The notes beneath the pieces are model-generated. The model made no database searches and had not been told where the DNA came from. It saw nothing but the letters and a program-made list of their open reading frames with translations. This document shows positions 8,406 through 17,418 of a DNA stretch of 64,000 nt, in pieces. The position numbers and the translations under genes are program-made. How positions within the stretch are numbered: the stretch's first letter is position 1; each line of letters starts with the position of its first letter. This DNA is from Bacillota bacterium (GTDB taxonomy: Bacteria; Bacillota; Clostridia; TANB77; CAG-465), in assembly GCA_023460235.1 (NCBI GenBank), contig JAEWRE010000083.1:104490-168489 (forward strand), read 5' to 3'.

Positions 8406-9788
8406 TTAAAATTCAAATTTATCTTTAAAATAATCTTCTAACTTAGAAATTTCGATTCTTTCTTGTTCCATTGTATCTCTATTTCTAATAGTTACAGATT
8501 TATCATTTTCAGACTCAAAATCATAAGTAATTACGTATGGAGTACCAATTTCATCTTGTCTTCTATATCTTTTACCTATACTTGCAGATTCATCATAATC
8601 AACAGTATATTTCTTTGATAAAGTTTCAAGAATCTCTTCTGCTCCGGCACTTAATTTCTTTGATAGCGGTAACACAGCAATTTTTATTGGTGCAAGTGCT
8701 GGATGTAATTTTAATACAACTCTTGTATCATCCTCTGAAAGTTTTTCTTCTTCATATGCATTGCATAAAAACATAAGAAATAATCTATCAACACCAACAG
8801 CGGGTTCTATACAGTATGGTATATACTTTTCATTTGTTTCTGTATCTAAGTAAGTCATATCTGCTCCTGAAGCCTCCATATGACGTTTTAAATCATAATC
8901 TGTTCTATCAGCAATGCCCCATAGTTCTCCCCATCCGAAAGGAAACTTATATTCTATATCGGCAGTTGCGTTACTATAAAAAGAAAGTTCTTCTTTAGTA
9001 TGATCTCTAAGTCTTAGATTATTTGAAGATGCACCTAAATTAGTTAAAAACTTCATACAAGTTTCTTTCCAGTATTCATGCCATTTTAGATCTTCACCAG
9101 GTTTACAGAAAAATTCTAATTCCATTTGTTCAAATTCTCTTATTCTAAATAAGAAGTTACCAGGAGTTATCTCATTTCTAAAAGATTTGCCTTGTTGTCC
9201 AATACCCATTGGAAGCTTCCTTCTTGTAGTCCTTAAAACATTTTTAAAGTTTACAAACATTCCTTGTGCGGTTTCAGGTCTTAAATATATTTCAGCTTTT
9301 GAATCTTCAGTAACACCTTGAAATGTTTTAAACATCATATTGAACTGTCTAATGTCAGTAAAATTAAGTTTTCCACATTCAGGACAAACTATATTATTTT
9401 CTTTAATATAATTAATAGTTTGCTCATTACTCCAACCATCAGCAATAATATCCTTATCATTTTTTGTAGCCCATTCTTCAATAAGTTTATCAGCTCTATG
9501 TCTTGTCTTACATTCTTTACAGTCAATAAGAGGATCAGAAAAACCACCAACATGCCCAGTAGTAATCCATACTTGAGGATTCATAAGTATAGCAGTGTCA
9601 ACTGCTACGTTATATTTATTTTCTTGAATTATCTTTTTCATCCATGCTTTTTTTATGTTGTTTTTTAACTCAACACCTAATGGACCATAATCCCATGAAT
9701 TTGCAAGTCCACCGTAAATTTCAGAACCTGCATAAACATATCCTCTGTTTTTACATAAATTTACTATTGTGTCCATTGAATTTACCAT
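8406..9788 (-). CDS. glyS: Glycyl-tRNA synthetase, homodimeric (eukaryote/archaeal type)
   Basis: 460 residues with an AAAGGAG site. The start MVNSMDTIVNLCKNRGYVY, the segment GSEIYGGLANSWDYGPLG, motif 2 near FRNEITPGNFLFRIREFEQ, and the PAVGVDRL motif 3 identify the single-chain class II GlyRS. The family has a zinc-binding insertion, and CKECKTRH and CPECGKLN are both present. The C-terminal anticodon-binding domain is about residues 360-455. The enzyme charges tRNA-Gly and needs no beta subunit. The symbol glyS or glyQS is used for this type. Confidence 0.96.
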   Translation of the reverse strand: MVNSMDTIVNLCKNRGYVYAGSEIYGGLANSWDYGPLGVELKNNIKKAWMKKIIQENKYNVAVDTAILMNPQVWITTGHVGGFSDPLIDCKECKTRHRADKLIEEWATKNDKDIIADGWSNEQTINYIKENNIVCPECGKLNFTDIRQFNMMFKTFQGVTEDSKAEIYLRPETAQGMFVNFKNVLRTTRRKLPMGIGQQGKSFRNEITPGNFLFRIREFEQMELEFFCKPGEDLKWHEYWKETCMKFLTNLGASSNNLRLRDHTKEELSFYSNATADIEYKFPFGWGELWGIADRTDYDLKRHMEASGADMTYLDTETNEKYIPYCIEPAVGVDRLFLMFLCNAYEEEKLSEDDTRVVLKLHPALAPIKIAVLPLSKKLSAGAEEILETLSKKYTVDYDESASIGKRYRRQDEIGTPYVITYDFESENDKSVTIRNRDTMEQERIEISKLEDYFKDKFEF

Positions 9789-9801
9789 TTTTCATTCTCC
9801 T

Positions 9802-10578
9802 TTATTTTAATTCTATGTCAAGATAATCTTTTACAATTTCTCCACTATTAAAAACTATATGTAGTTTTGAATCTTTTATGTAGAAATTTTCAAGTCCAGT
9901 TACTGCATAAGTATAATCTGATTCTTTTACTAATCTCTTTGATACAACATATTCTCTAACTTGAGAATTTATTTTAGTTTTATAATCTTTATCATACATA
10001 TTTATAGCAATATCAGAAATTTTAATTAATTCTTTTGTAGCTAAATTAATATTATACGTATCAACTTTTTCAGTTGCATTCTTTTTACCTGCATCATCTA
10101 CTAGACGTTGATTAACAGTAATTGACAATATTTTTTTACCAGATACAATATTATCATAAGCTTTATATGTAACCTTATAGGTAAAAGAATTGTTAACATT
10201 ATTTCCTTTTATTGAAGAAAATAAATCATTATATTTTTTTTCAATATCTGCGTTTATAGTTTCAAGTTTTTCTCCATTAACTGAAATAACAGGTATAGTT
10301 AAACTACACTTATTATTTTTATTTTCACTATCAGTTAAGACTTTATCTTCAACTTTATATGATATATCTGAAGCATTAGCCATAGTTTGTTCTGATTCTT
10401 CATTTGTTAGATTAACTAAGCTTTGTGTTTCAGAACTACCCTTTCCTACTACTGGTGGGTTATTTTCATTAGATAAAGAATAATATATTATGCCTCCACC
10501 AATTATAACAAATAGCACGAAGGCTATAATAAATCCTTTTGAACTCTTTTTAGTTTCACTAAATCTCATAGTTTCCAT
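9802..10578 (-). CDS. Membrane-anchored DUF4163/DUF3298-like protein
   Basis: 258 residues. The start follows GAGGTG. A basic N-terminus and one membrane helix (about 15-35, GFIIAFVLFVIIGGGIIYY) lead to a low-complexity linker and an extracytoplasmic domain. The domain begins with 'ISYKVEDKVL' and 'LTIPVISVNGEKLETINADIEKKYNDLF', followed by 'LSITVNQRLVDDAG' and 'TYNINLATKELIKISDI'. That pattern is the DUF4163 plus DUF3298 pair found in PdaC and RsiV-type proteins. There is no catalytic deacetylase domain. It sits between the P-loop/Asp23 gene and glyS, 13 bases before the latter. Role unknown; envelope sensing or lysozyme binding is conceivable only by analogy. Confidence 0.72.
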   Translation of the reverse strand: METMRFSETKKSSKGFIIAFVLFVIIGGGIIYYSLSNENNPPVVGKGSSETQSLVNLTNEESEQTMANASDISYKVEDKVLTDSENKNNKCSLTIPVISVNGEKLETINADIEKKYNDLFSSIKGNNVNNSFTYKVTYKAYDNIVSGKKILSITVNQRLVDDAGKKNATEKVDTYNINLATKELIKISDIAINMYDKDYKTKINSQVREYVVSKRLVKESDYTYAVTGLENFYIKDSKLHIVFNSGEIVKDYLDIELK

Positions 10579-10667
10579 TTATAATTACACCTCGCGTATA
10601 TTTTACTATATTTAATCTAATTTTTCAATGAAAATCTACATATTTTTTAATATAACTTAAATATTTA

Positions 10668-11486
10668 TTATGGAGCAATTGATTTTATATTTATAGTTAT
10701 ACCAAATAAATTTATACCAGTAGCAAAATCTACAGAATAAATAGCTGTATTCCTTATTTGAGAACTTATTTTGGGTATACTTTTCCCATATTTTATCTCA
10801 ATATCAATATCTAGTTTCATTCCATTAATAAACTTTTGAGTGCTAACTCTAAATATTTTTGTAACGCCTTCAATTTTTAAAACTGAATGTCCAACTATAC
10901 TATTTATAACTGAATCAGATATTATAAAATTACCAAGATAGCTATATGTTGGTCTAATTATTGTTTTTTCGCTAAAATCATGTTCTGTCTGATCATTCTT
11001 TATTTTTATTCCAAAAGTCTTTAATGCATCTAAAAAATATCCAGAAAATTGATTTTTAATTTCAAAGGTTGGAACTGGTACAACATGTTTTCCTTCTTGA
11101 ATTCTAGACCTTTTTGCCTCTTCTATTTGTTCTGGTGATGCTATATCTTCAATATTTATATACTTATATATTTTACCTACATTAAGATTATTTGCAATTT
11201 TTTCAACCATATCATTTGAAGTTCCTAGTATTAAAAGCTTTGTTGGTTTTTCTTTTTTTAATGTATCAATTATTTCCTGTCTTCTTGTCTCATCTAAAAA
11301 ACAAGCTGCTTTGACAGAAGCAATTTTACTTCCTTCTGTCTTAGCAGATTTACCAGCAATAACTTTAGTATTTTTTATAAGTATTGCATCATCAATTATA
11401 TAATCAATTCCATTGCTTTTTGCAACAGATTGAGCATTGTAACTTTTTCCTGTACCAGTTTTACCTACAAATGCATAAACTTGCAT
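10668..11486 (-). CDS. P-loop ATPase fused to Asp23/Gls24 domain
   Basis: 272 residues. The N-terminus MQVYAFVGKTGTGKS carries a Walker A motif at residues 8-15, within an NTPase-like half of about 150 residues. A linker (about 145-175) leads to a C-terminal Asp23/Gls24 (DUF322) domain. That domain shows the usual FIISDSVINSIVGHSVL, KIEGVTKIF, a central strand DIEIKYG, and a final helix with GINLFGITINIKS. Asp23 proteins are membrane-associated envelope-stress or cell-division proteins. The ATPase half would make this a nucleotide-dependent version. It begins 10 bases after pnp and is probably co-transcribed. The function of the fusion is not known to me. Confidence 0.8.
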   Translation of the reverse strand: MQVYAFVGKTGTGKSYNAQSVAKSNGIDYIIDDAILIKNTKVIAGKSAKTEGSKIASVKAACFLDETRRQEIIDTLKKEKPTKLLILGTSNDMVEKIANNLNVGKIYKYINIEDIASPEQIEEAKRSRIQEGKHVVPVPTFEIKNQFSGYFLDALKTFGIKIKNDQTEHDFSEKTIIRPTYSYLGNFIISDSVINSIVGHSVLKIEGVTKIFRVSTQKFINGMKLDIDIEIKYGKSIPKISSQIRNTAIYSVDFATGINLFGITINIKSIAP

Positions 11487-11496
11487 TAAAACACCT

Positions 11497-13605
11497 CTAT
11501 ACTTTCATTAAGTCCTTTGCAGTTAAACTAAATTTACCATCTTCTTTACCAATTTCAGTAACTTTTACTAATATATCATCGCCTACTTTAAGCACATCTT
11601 CTACTTTATTTACTCTCTCAGTAGAAATTTGTGATATATGTAAAAGGCCTTCTTTACCTGGTAGTACTTCAACTAGTGCACCAAATTGTAGTATTCTAGT
11701 AACTTTTCCCATGTAAACTTGATTTAATTCTACATCTCTAGTTAATGAATCAATTATTTGTATTGCTCTATCTAATCTTTCTTGATCTGTTCCAGAAACA
11801 AATACTGTTCCATCATCTTCAATATCAATCTTAACTCCAGTTTCTTCTATTATTTTATTAATAGTTTTTCCACCAGCACCAATTACATCTCTAATTTTAT
11901 CTGGATTTATTTTCATTGTTTCAATCTTAGGAGCAAATTTTGATAAATTAGCTCTTGGCTTATCAATTGCTTTTAACATAACTTCATCTAAAATATATTC
12001 TCTAGCAACTTTTGTTTTTCTAAATGCTTCATCTATTATTTCATAAGTTAATCCATCAACTTTTATATCAACTTGTATAGCAGTTATACCTTTTTTAGTT
12101 CCTGCAACTTTAAAGTCCATATCACCAAAGAAATCTTCTATTCCTTGTATGTCTGTTACCATTATATAATCTGATGTATCACCATCTTTTGTAAATAATC
12201 CAGTTGATATACCAGCAACAGGTGCTTTAATTGGAACACCTGCATCCATAAGTGCAAGAGTTGAACCGCATACGCTACCTTGAGAAGTTGAACCATTTGA
12301 ACTTAAAACCTCAGATACCACCCTAATTGTATATGGGAATTCATCTTTAGAAGGTATAACTGGCTCTAAAGCTCTTTCTGCAAGTGCTCCATGTCCGATT
12401 TCACGTCTTCCAGGTCCACGAGAAGGTCTTGCTTCACCTACGCTATATGGTGGGAAGTTATAATGGTGCATATATCTTTTTGATACTTCTTCATCAAGCC
12501 CATCAAAAGTTTGCTCATCAGCAATACTTCCAAGTGTTACCATTGAAAGGACTTGCGTTTGACCACGAGAGAATAATGCACTTCCATGAACTCTATTAAA
12601 TAATCCTACTTCTGCACTCAGATGTCTAATTTCATCTATTCCTCTTCCATCTACTCTTTCAGATTTTTCAACAATAAGTTTTCTTACTGCTTTTTTCTCT
12701 GCTTTATATAGTGCTTCATTTATCATTGATTTATTTTTTTGATATTCTTCTTCACCATATTTTTTTATATATTCTTCTTTTACAAAAGAGTTTACTTCAT
12801 CAATTGCTTGATCTCTACCATTTTTATTTGAAGAAATAACAGCTTCTTCAAATTTTTTACAAGCAATTTCTTCTATAAATTCTGCTAAATCAGTAGGTAC
12901 TGCAAAAGACTTATAGCTTGCTTTTTCTTTTCCAATTTCACTACGAATAGCTTTAATAAATTCACATACTTTTTTAATTTCGCTATGTGCAACTTTAATA
13001 GCTTCTAGCATAATTTCATCTGGCACTTCATTAGCTCCTGCTTCTATCATGCAAACTTTTTCATATGTAGCAGAAACAGTAAGGTCAAGATCAGATTTTT
13101 CTCTTTGTTCTAAATTTGGATTAAGAACTATTTTTCCATCTACTAATCCAACTTTTATAGATCCAACAAGTGCGTCAAAAGGTATATCTGATATGTTAAG
13201 TGCGATAGATGCACCAAGTGAAGCTGGTACTTCTGGTAAAACATCAGGATCAACAGCAAGTACAAGAGCATTTATTGAAGTATCATTTCTATAATCCTTT
13301 GGAAATAAAGGACGCATTGGTCTATCAATAACACGAGAAACAAGAACTGCTTTTGTAGTAGGTTTTCCTTCTCTTTTTATATATCCTCCAGGTATTTTAC
13401 CAACAGCATAAAGTCTTTCTTCATAATCAACTGATAATGGTAAAAAATCAATTCCTTCTTTTGCTTCTTTAGACATAGTAACATTTACTATAACAGCTGT
13501 ATCGCCATATCTAACTAAACAAGATCCATTTGCAAGTTCAGCCATTTTACCTGTTTCAACAATTAAAGGTCTGCCTGCATATTCCATTTCAAACTTTTTA
13601 TACAT
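11497..13605 (-). CDS. pnp: Polyribonucleotide nucleotidyltransferase (PNPase)
   Basis: 702 residues. I use ATG 13605, preceded by AAGGAGG. A longer frame starting upstream has no ribosome site and runs through the leader hairpin. The two RNase PH cores (about 10-230 and 310-550) flank a helical domain. SRGQTQVLSM and the GDMDFKVAGT segment with the catalytic acidic residues are present. KH (about 555-615, with IGAGGKTI) and S1 (about 620-700, MGKVTRILQFGALVEV) domains follow. PNPase degrades RNA 3' to 5' with phosphate and is part of the RNA degradosome. It has a strong promoter and a structured leader, and leads into the P-loop/Asp23 gene. Confidence 0.98.
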   Translation of the reverse strand: MYKKFEMEYAGRPLIVETGKMAELANGSCLVRYGDTAVIVNVTMSKEAKEGIDFLPLSVDYEERLYAVGKIPGGYIKREGKPTTKAVLVSRVIDRPMRPLFPKDYRNDTSINALVLAVDPDVLPEVPASLGASIALNISDIPFDALVGSIKVGLVDGKIVLNPNLEQREKSDLDLTVSATYEKVCMIEAGANEVPDEIMLEAIKVAHSEIKKVCEFIKAIRSEIGKEKASYKSFAVPTDLAEFIEEIACKKFEEAVISSNKNGRDQAIDEVNSFVKEEYIKKYGEEEYQKNKSMINEALYKAEKKAVRKLIVEKSERVDGRGIDEIRHLSAEVGLFNRVHGSALFSRGQTQVLSMVTLGSIADEQTFDGLDEEVSKRYMHHYNFPPYSVGEARPSRGPGRREIGHGALAERALEPVIPSKDEFPYTIRVVSEVLSSNGSTSQGSVCGSTLALMDAGVPIKAPVAGISTGLFTKDGDTSDYIMVTDIQGIEDFFGDMDFKVAGTKKGITAIQVDIKVDGLTYEIIDEAFRKTKVAREYILDEVMLKAIDKPRANLSKFAPKIETMKINPDKIRDVIGAGGKTINKIIEETGVKIDIEDDGTVFVSGTDQERLDRAIQIIDSLTRDVELNQVYMGKVTRILQFGALVEVLPGKEGLLHISQISTERVNKVEDVLKVGDDILVKVTEIGKEDGKFSLTAKDLMKV

Positions 13606-13634
13606 AAAATTCCTCCTTAAATTAACTATGTATG

Positions 13635-13703
13635 AGAGGCGGTAATAATAATTTCTAGATATTATTTGCAATATACCCACAAATTATTACTACAACTGCC
13701 TCT
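13635..13703 (-). promoter_or_regulatory. Hairpin in the pnp 5' leader
   Basis: AGAGGC plus TAGTAATAATTT (13703-13681 on the minus strand) pair with AAATTATTATTA plus GCCTCT (13654-13635), with a small internal loop and a 26-base apical loop. The stem starts within about 10 bases of the predicted transcript start and ends about 20 bases before the ribosome site. pnp leaders of other bacteria carry a similar hairpin cut by RNase III and PNPase for autoregulation. That role here is inference. Confidence 0.65.
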
Positions 13704-13717
13704 AAAAATATATGTTA

Positions 13718-13746
13718 ATTATACTATATTTAAATAAATAGTTCAA
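13718..13746 (-). promoter_or_regulatory. Sigma-A promoter of pnp
   Basis: TTGAAC (13741-13746) and TATAAT (13718-13723) are separated by exactly 17 bases. The expected start site, near 13711, is just upstream of the leader hairpin. Confidence 0.75.
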
Positions 13747-13813
13747 TAGAATTAAAAAAAATAGTTAAATAGTATAAAATTTCCATATTATGTAAATTAT
13801 TTAAGTAAAAATA

Positions 13814-13842
13814 TTGTTTTTTATGTTAACTAGTGATATAAT
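13814..13842 (+). promoter_or_regulatory. Promoter of the 13912 gene
   Basis: TTGTTT (13814-13819), 17-base spacer, TATAAT (13837-13842). It is divergent from the pnp promoter. Confidence 0.55.
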
Positions 13843-13911
13843 TGTATTATGTAAACAATCGACAATTTGTCAGTTAATTTAATGACGAGGATTACAAAGG
13901 AGGAAACTACA

Positions 13912-14340
13912 ATGCTAACTACACTTATGACGAGATATGAAGATGATTTTTGTAATGCATTAACCGAAGCTATTCCAAGTATTATACCAATGGAAGATGT
14001 ACATGGGTTGCTGTATAGTTTGGAAGATTATAATGGCGAGTGCATAATAAACTTTAAAAATCAAAAAAATGTAACTGTACTGGTCTACAGATTAGAAGAA
14101 AAATGTAATCTTAGAGAATTCATAGCAAAAAAAGCTCCACAGGTTGCGAGTGAACGTGGACATTTAAAAAATCTTTTTAAAGATATGTTTATCAAAAAAT
14201 ACATAACCCCCAAAAAAGTGCAGCTTGTAGCTATGAATACCAATAAACACCATATAACAAAAAGGGATAAAGGAATTGACAAAGTATACGATTTATCAGC
14301 AAAAGCATACAATTTTAAAAAACAGGTTGCTATGCTGTGA
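13912..14340 (+). CDS. Hypothetical protein, 142 residues
   Basis: The start is ATG 13912, eight bases after AAAGGAGG. In-frame ATGs further upstream have no ribosome site. The protein is soluble and basic in its C-terminal half (ITPKKVQLVAMNTNKHHITK, KAYNFKKQVAML). Its N-terminal half is more acidic, with short strands (CIINFKNQKNVTVLVYRL). There is no membrane helix or signal peptide. I do not recognise a family. It is a single-gene unit with its own promoter and a strong terminator, divergent from pnp. The basic C-terminus could bind nucleic acid, but that is speculation. Confidence 0.75.
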   Translation: MLTTLMTRYEDDFCNALTEAIPSIIPMEDVHGLLYSLEDYNGECIINFKNQKNVTVLVYRLEEKCNLREFIAKKAPQVASERGHLKNLFKDMFIKKYITPKKVQLVAMNTNKHHITKRDKGIDKVYDLSAKAYNFKKQVAML

Positions 14341-14346
14341 ACAAAC

Positions 14347-14392
14347 AAACGTGACAGTAGTGTAAAATTTAACACTCTGCCACGTTTACTTT
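14347..14392 (+). terminator. Bidirectional terminator between converging genes
   Basis: AAACGTG-CAG-AGTGT pairs with ACACT-CTG-CACGTTT (14347-14387), with two small bulges, and T-rich sequence follows. Confidence 0.8.
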
Positions 14393-15433
14393 TTATATTA
14401 TTTCTTTTTTCATTATCAATTGTATTTTCCCTTCGCTTTCTGCTATATTTAAATTTTTAATTGATAATATTATTTTCTTAATAAGATACATATCACTCTT
14501 ATTTAATTCACTTACCTTTTCATTTATAATATCAAAATACCAATTACCTTCATCTTCGGTTAACATCAAATCTACTTTTGAAGTTTGACCTGGAATTCCC
14601 ATTATTCTAATTATTATTTCACAGATTATAAGTATAGTGTCATTTACACTTCCATTTAAATAGCTATTATCTTTTAGAGATATTTTGCTATTAAAAGGTA
14701 CGTTTTTCATTTTCGATTCATTTTTTATTATTAATTCTATTACATCCATTATATCTCTATCTGTCATAATGTAACTACTATTGTTTTGAGTTTGTCCTAT
14801 AATTGAAGTTAAAACTTTATCTATTTTTTCTAAAGAATCTCTGTTTTTTGAATAAAAACCACTTAATTTTTCTAAACTTTGTTTTTCAATTACATCTGTT
14901 GCAGTTTGTACTAACATATTTGTAACTTCAATTCCAGCACTTATTGCAAGTAAATTTGATTTTATTTCTTGAGCTACTCCTGTAATTAAGCTTCCTATTG
15001 CAGTTGTTCTATATTTTGACATTTCAATCTCATTTTGTTGATTAAATATTTTAACTGCAGACATAAGTTCTAAATTAAGTCTTGATATACCTTCTGTTTT
15101 GTCATAATAATTTTGTATATTTAATTTTTTCATCATATCTATAGGAGGCTTTTGACCAGAAAATCCAGTTTGTAATATTATTATTAATTCTTGATTTGTT
15201 TTTCTTATCTCAGTTATAACTTCTTCTCCATTAAGACCAGGCATGAAATAATCAAGTAATGCTATTTGATATTTGTCAGTTCTCAACTCTGCAAGTGCAG
15301 CGTCTCCATCTGTAACTTTCTTTACATTATATCCTAATTGTTTTAAAAACTCATATGTCATTGTTAAATAATCTAAATCGTCGTCAGCCAGTAGTACACT
15401 AATATTTTTTACTAATTCATCAAATGTTACCAT
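14393..15433 (-). CDS. Receiver-domain protein with degenerate histidine-kinase-like half
   Basis: 346 residues. Residues about 10-130 are a response-regulator receiver domain: the acidic pair is in VLLADDD, the phosphoacceptor Asp is in IALLDYFMPG, the conserved Thr is in LQTGFSG, and the Lys is in YYDKTEG. The second half starts like a HisKA dimerisation helix, but the usual His is Gln (GVAQEIKSNLLAISAG). The following ATPase-like region lacks visible N, G1 and G2 boxes. It resembles phosphotransferases that keep the kinase shape without ATP binding, but it also lacks the His. It may be a phosphorylation-controlled dimer that acts by protein contact. Target unknown. Confidence 0.82.
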   Translation of the reverse strand: MVTFDELVKNISVLLADDDLDYLTMTYEFLKQLGYNVKKVTDGDAALAELRTDKYQIALLDYFMPGLNGEEVITEIRKTNQELIIILQTGFSGQKPPIDMMKKLNIQNYYDKTEGISRLNLELMSAVKIFNQQNEIEMSKYRTTAIGSLITGVAQEIKSNLLAISAGIEVTNMLVQTATDVIEKQSLEKLSGFYSKNRDSLEKIDKVLTSIIGQTQNNSSYIMTDRDIMDVIELIIKNESKMKNVPFNSKISLKDNSYLNGSVNDTILIICEIIIRIMGIPGQTSKVDLMLTEDEGNWYFDIINEKVSELNKSDMYLIKKIILSIKNLNIAESEGKIQLIMKKEII

Positions 15434-15480
15434 ATATAAATCTCCTTATTTATCTTTTTTATAATTATATAATATATTAA

Positions 15481-15519
15481 AAAAAAAGGAAAGAGTTTTA
15501 ACTAAAAACTTTCCCTTTT
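15481..15519 (-). terminator. Terminator downstream of uppP
   Basis: On the minus strand AAAAGGGAAAGTTTTTAG pairs with CTCTTTCCTTTT-type sequence and runs into a long T tract. It ends the block transcribed from the penicillin-binding protein side. Confidence 0.7.
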
Positions 15520-15550
15520 AACATATTTATATCAAATTACCAGTATCTAA

Positions 15551-16369
15551 CTAAAAAATGAAAAACTTTACAAGTATGATTATTGCAATTATTACTCTGT
15601 AGTATGCAAATAAAGCAAAGTCATTTTTCTTAATGTAATTTAATAAGAACTTAATACTTACTACTCCTACTATTGCTGAAACTACTACTCCAATAATTAA
15701 AGGAAGTATATCACTTGAACTTAATAATTCTGGAACTTTAGTTATTGCAGCACCAAATATTATTGGAACTGAAAGTAAAAAAGTAAATTTAGCAGCAGCC
15801 TCTCTTGAAACACCAACAAGACGTGCAGTTAAAATTGTTGTTCCAGATCTAGAAAAGCCCGGTATTACTGCAAATGCTTGTGATATTCCTATAAGTAATG
15901 TTTGTTTTAATGTTAAATCTTCAAATTTTGTATCTTTATCTTTGTATTTTTTTTCTGCCCATTTATCTCCAAGAAAAATTAGTACACCCATGACTGCAAG
16001 TAGTAAGGCAATTATCCAAATATTATTTTGTGTTCCAAACATAGCATCAATTTTATCTTCAAATAGCTTTCCAATAAGTGCTCCTGGTATTGTTGCTAAA
16101 ACTAAATACCAAAACATTCTATTATTAAATGAATCTTTTTTATGAACTATCTTGTCAAAAGCACCCTTAAATAAATTAAACCAGTCTCTCCAGAAAAATA
16201 TTAAAACTGCAATTAAAGTTCCTACATGTAGAGCAACATCAAAAGCCATAGAATGTTCTGGCCAATTAAACAAGTAAGGTACTAATTTAAGATGTGCAGA
16301 ACTAGAAATAGGCAAAAATTCACCTATACCTTGAACTATTCCTAATATTATTGATTGAAATATATCCAT
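15551..16369 (-). CDS. uppP: Undecaprenyl-diphosphatase UppP/BacA
   Basis: 272 residues with multiple membrane helices. The two signature loops are clear: GIVQGIGEFLPISSSAHL at about residues 10-27 and PGFSRSGTT at about 171-179. The enzyme dephosphorylates C55 isoprenyl diphosphate at the membrane and recycles the lipid carrier for peptidoglycan and other polymers. It confers bacitracin tolerance. It starts 12 bases after the preceding membrane-anchored gene, so the two are probably transcribed together with the phosphodiester glycosidase. Confidence 0.97.
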   Translation of the reverse strand: MDIFQSIILGIVQGIGEFLPISSSAHLKLVPYLFNWPEHSMAFDVALHVGTLIAVLIFFWRDWFNLFKGAFDKIVHKKDSFNNRMFWYLVLATIPGALIGKLFEDKIDAMFGTQNNIWIIALLLAVMGVLIFLGDKWAEKKYKDKDTKFEDLTLKQTLLIGISQAFAVIPGFSRSGTTILTARLVGVSREAAAKFTFLLSVPIIFGAAITKVPELLSSSDILPLIIGVVVSAIVGVVSIKFLLNYIKKNDFALFAYYRVIIAIIILVKFFIF

Positions 16370-16381
16370 ATTTATTTCCTC

Positions 16382-17401
16382 CTAATCAATTACTTTTGTT
16401 GATATTAATAGATTATCCGTTGTACGCAAATATATCTTATTGCCTTTTAAAGCTTCAAAACTAACATATTTTGAAAGTCTACCAATTCTTTTATATGGTT
16501 CACTTGAGGCAACATTTATTATATAATTGGGGTATATAAGATATACACCATAATTGTTATAATAGGTTTTTACTAAGTCTGTATCACTTAAATCTATTTT
16601 TTCAGTTATTTTGTTATTTTTTACTTTATAAACAGTATCTTTTTTATTTTTACTTAAAAAATACAAATTATCATCTTCATCGATACCGATCATTTCAACT
16701 TTTTCTTTGAAAATATTAAGACTACTACTTCCATAATAAACATTATAGTTTTCGTCTTCATAATATACCATATCCTTATGTTGTAACATTATCATTTTGT
16801 TATATACACTTCCAGATTTAATAAGTGAAATGTTGTTAAATAAATCTACTCTATATATAGAATTTTTTTCTGTAGTACCGTTTTTTGTTTGAACATTAAA
16901 ATAAATTATATTGATTATTGGTGACATATTCATATCTTTTATAGCAACAAAATTATTAACGCTTATTTCATTATATTTATTTTTTTGTTTGTTATCAATT
17001 TGATAAGTTTTTAAAACAATTTTTGATACATTTGTTGTTTTACTCTCTGTAAAATAAAGTATCATATTTTTATCATATAGTAATTTAATATAGCATATAT
17101 TTCCATCTTCTATTGTTGTAACATTTTTTCCATCGCTTATATTATTAATATATATTTTTGAATCCTTTAAATATACATAGTATTTATTATTATGTGAATA
17201 TTCAATGTTTTCTACATCATTTGGTAAAACAATTTTTGTTATTGATTTTATTTCTTCTTTACTCGCCGAAACCGGTGAATTACCTATAATACTAGTCTGA
17301 CTAAGTTTATATATAAAATTATCTAAAATCGCAAGTGATGAAGTTGTAAGTATTGTACCAACGAAAAAAAACACCGCAATATACATGAAAAACTTTTTCA
17401 T
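16382..17401 (-). CDS. Membrane-anchored protein with beta-propeller-like repeats
   Basis: 339 residues. One N-terminal membrane helix (about 4-25, an uncleaved anchor or signal) precedes an extracytoplasmic region made of short beta-strand repeats. Recurring units have the form 'YYVYLKDSKIYINNISDGK', 'KNSIYRVDLFNN', 'NYNVYYGSSSLNIF' and 'NLYFLSKNKKDTVYKV', which resembles WD40/TolB-like blades. I do not recognise a named family. It lies between a phosphodiester glycosidase (17 bases upstream) and uppP, so it probably acts in envelope polymer metabolism. That placement is inference from context. Confidence 0.7.
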   Translation of the reverse strand: MKKFFMYIAVFFFVGTILTTSSLAILDNFIYKLSQTSIIGNSPVSASKEEIKSITKIVLPNDVENIEYSHNNKYYVYLKDSKIYINNISDGKNVTTIEDGNICYIKLLYDKNMILYFTESKTTNVSKIVLKTYQIDNKQKNKYNEISVNNFVAIKDMNMSPIINIIYFNVQTKNGTTEKNSIYRVDLFNNISLIKSGSVYNKMIMLQHKDMVYYEDENYNVYYGSSSLNIFKEKVEMIGIDEDDNLYFLSKNKKDTVYKVKNNKITEKIDLSDTDLVKTYYNNYGVYLIYPNYIINVASSEPYKRIGRLSKYVSFEALKGNKIYLRTTDNLLISTKVID

Positions 17402-17418
17402 TTTTCCCTCTCTTTCAA

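Noticed and set aside
13606..13680. N-terminal extension of PNPase from 13680
   Set aside because: The extension runs through the leader hairpin without a ribosome site, whereas ATG 13605 has a strong AAGGAGG.
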